Shown here in pieces: positions 5,095-5,674 of a DNA stretch of 5,674 bases. Location: assembly GCA_029882955.1 (NCBI GenBank), contig JAOUJX010000279.1, positions 1 through 5,674 of the forward strand, read 5' to 3'. Positions within the stretch are counted from its first letter, which is position 1. Each line of letters opens with the position of its first letter. The notes under the pieces were generated by a model, which was given only the letters and a program-made list of their open reading frames with translations, had not been told where the DNA came from and did not search any database. Made by a program: the position numbers and the translations under genes. Origin of the DNA: Gammaproteobacteria bacterium (GTDB lineage: Bacteria; Pseudomonadota; Gammaproteobacteria; GCA-001735895).

Positions 5095-5656
5095 TTTGAT
5101 CCAGGTCGTTAAACCCTTTATCTGGCTGGTCACTGTGATAAGCGCTTTGGCAATCGCGGAAGCGTCAGACCCGGGACGGGAGCTGTATCTTACCGCCGGT
5201 GGATATGGTTGTGGCGTCTGCCATGGTCCCGTCGCGAATGGCGGTGGTCAGGCAGGCGGTTCGATTCGAGGGGCTAGCCGGGCAGCTTTTGATAAGGCAC
5301 TGGCAGAGCAACCGACCATGAGACTGCTGGTGAATGCGCTCAGCCAGAACGATATAGCCGAGCTGTCCCGCTACCTTGTATCGTTGGATAAAATACCGCT
5401 GGTAGAACTTGAGTATAGCGACCTGGGCTGGCGTATCACACAGCAACCGATTGCCAAAGGCCAGGTCGTGCAATTGGTGGTATCTAACCATAGTTTTGCC
5501 GATCTGGTGTTAAACCTGCAAAGCTTTGGCTTTGCAGCGACCACCATTACCCCTCTGGACACACGGGTACTGGAATGGAAAGCCGAAGCGGGAACCTTCT
5601 TTCTGCCCGATAACGAGCTGTTGGTGGTGTCGACGAATGAGGTTTGTGAGCATTAG
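5057..5656 (+). CDS. Secreted cytochrome c with C-terminal degenerate cupredoxin-like domain
   Basis: Numbered from the ATG at 5057 (199 residues), the protein has a hydrophobic segment at 21-34 ending in an Ala-Glu-Ala cleavage signal before Ser37. A small c-type cytochrome domain (about 38-111) follows, with heme motif CGVCH at 52-56 and the usual closing helix (LSQNDIAELSRYLVSL). Met88 is the likely sixth ligand. The C-terminal part (about 115-190) has a cupredoxin-like beta pattern (KGQVVQLVVSN...AGTFF), but the positions of the copper His and Cys look replaced by acidic residues, so copper binding is doubtful. It ends in an unusual Cys-Glu-His. The role is probably periplasmic electron transfer coupled to the CopG-like protein (inference). 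The ATG overlaps the upstream gene by 38 bases, with AGG six bases before it. A TTG at 5096-5098 would give a more typical signal-peptide length (n-region containing Lys19) but has no ribosome site. The cytochrome call is firm; the start and the C-terminal fold are less so. Confidence 0.85.
   Translation: MPIISIGWQTSTDLIQVVKPFIWLVTVISALAIAEASDPGRELYLTAGGYGCGVCHGPVANGGGQAGGSIRGASRAAFDKALAEQPTMRLLVNALSQNDIAELSRYLVSLDKIPLVELEYSDLGWRITQQPIAKGQVVQLVVSNHSFADLVLNLQSFGFAATTITPLDTRVLEWKAEAGTFFLPDNELLVVSTNEVCEH
5065..5096 (+). other. 12-bp stem-loop at the CopG-like/cytochrome junction
   Basis: Bases 5065-5076 pair with 5085-5096 over 12 consecutive positions (eleven Watson-Crick, one G-U) around an 8-base loop. 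The 3' arm contains the upstream gene's TGA (5092-5094) and the first base of the alternative TTG start. The ATG at 5057 is just 5' of the stem. No U-run follows, so it is not an intrinsic terminator. It is placed to affect translation coupling or mRNA stability. Confidence 0.5.
5516..5537 (+). other. Perfect 8-bp inverted repeat inside the cytochrome gene
   Basis: CTGCAAAG and CTTTGCAG flank a 6-base spacer within codons of the C-terminal domain. No T-run follows, so it is not a terminator. It may be only a by-product of the coding sequence. Confidence 0.35.
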
Positions 5657-5674
5657 GTTTGATAGTGTTCAAGT
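5637..5674 (+). CDS. Possible start of a next gene, cut by window end
   Basis: An ATG at 5637-5639, inside the last codons of the cytochrome gene, opens a frame (MRFVSIRFDSVQ) that stays open to the window edge. A GTG at 5646 in the same frame, preceded by GAGG three bases upstream, is an alternative start. The 20-base overlap with the cytochrome stop resembles the preceding junction and would fit a tightly packed operon. Only about twelve codons are visible, so no product can be named and chance is possible. Confidence 0.3.
   Translation, partial: MRFVSIRFDSVQ

Noticed and set aside
5165..5491. 108-codon open frame antisense to the cytochrome gene
   Set aside because: It is opposite the heme-motif gene, has an unremarkable composition and no recognisable product.
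5516..5537. Intrinsic terminator
   Set aside because: The perfect stem is inside the coding sequence and is not followed by a T-run.

Overview
The window (about 5.7 kb, moderate G+C) looks like chromosomal DNA of a free-living, respiring proteobacterium, most likely a gammaproteobacterium. This rests on protein character (tripartite-type hybrid sensor kinase, CopG/DUF411 protein, periplasmic cytochrome c, FNR/ANR-type box) and not on any marker gene. No rRNA, tRNA, CRISPR array, IS element or attachment site was seen.

Layout: (1) Positions 1-1504, plus strand: the 3' part of a 2-oxoglutarate/Fe(II) oxygenase of the BesD/HalD-like group with an intact HxD...H...R site, then 38 bp later an NMT1/THI5-like substrate-binding-fold protein that has no signal peptide. 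They look like one transcription unit. (2) Positions 1497-4412, minus strand: a large soluble hybrid histidine kinase (GAF-like, PAS, FixL-like PAS, HisKA, HATPase, pseudo-receiver, receiver). It runs convergently into the substrate-binding-protein gene and the two stop-codon ends overlap by 8 bp. (3) Positions 4413-4668: a divergent intergenic region with a good -10 box for the kinase, a near-consensus FNR/ANR box with a correctly placed -10 for the rightward genes, and several short repeats. (4) Positions 4669-5656, plus strand: a secreted CopG-like (DUF411) protein, overlapped by 38 bp by a secreted cytochrome c with a C-terminal domain resembling a cupredoxin that has lost its copper ligands. 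A 12-bp stem-loop sits exactly on that overlap. A further reading frame opens at 5637 and leaves the window.

How the parts may work together: the right half has a consistent oxygen/redox/copper theme. An FNR-type site at the class II position precedes a periplasmic copper-thiol protein and a c-type cytochrome, and the divergent kinase carries a PAS domain that keeps the FixL heme-ligand histidine and the distal arginine. The reading that this is an oxygen-responsive copper-handling or electron-transfer module is inference. The left half (oxygenase plus cytoplasmic ligand-binding protein) is probably a separate metabolic unit whose substrate cannot be told from the sequence.
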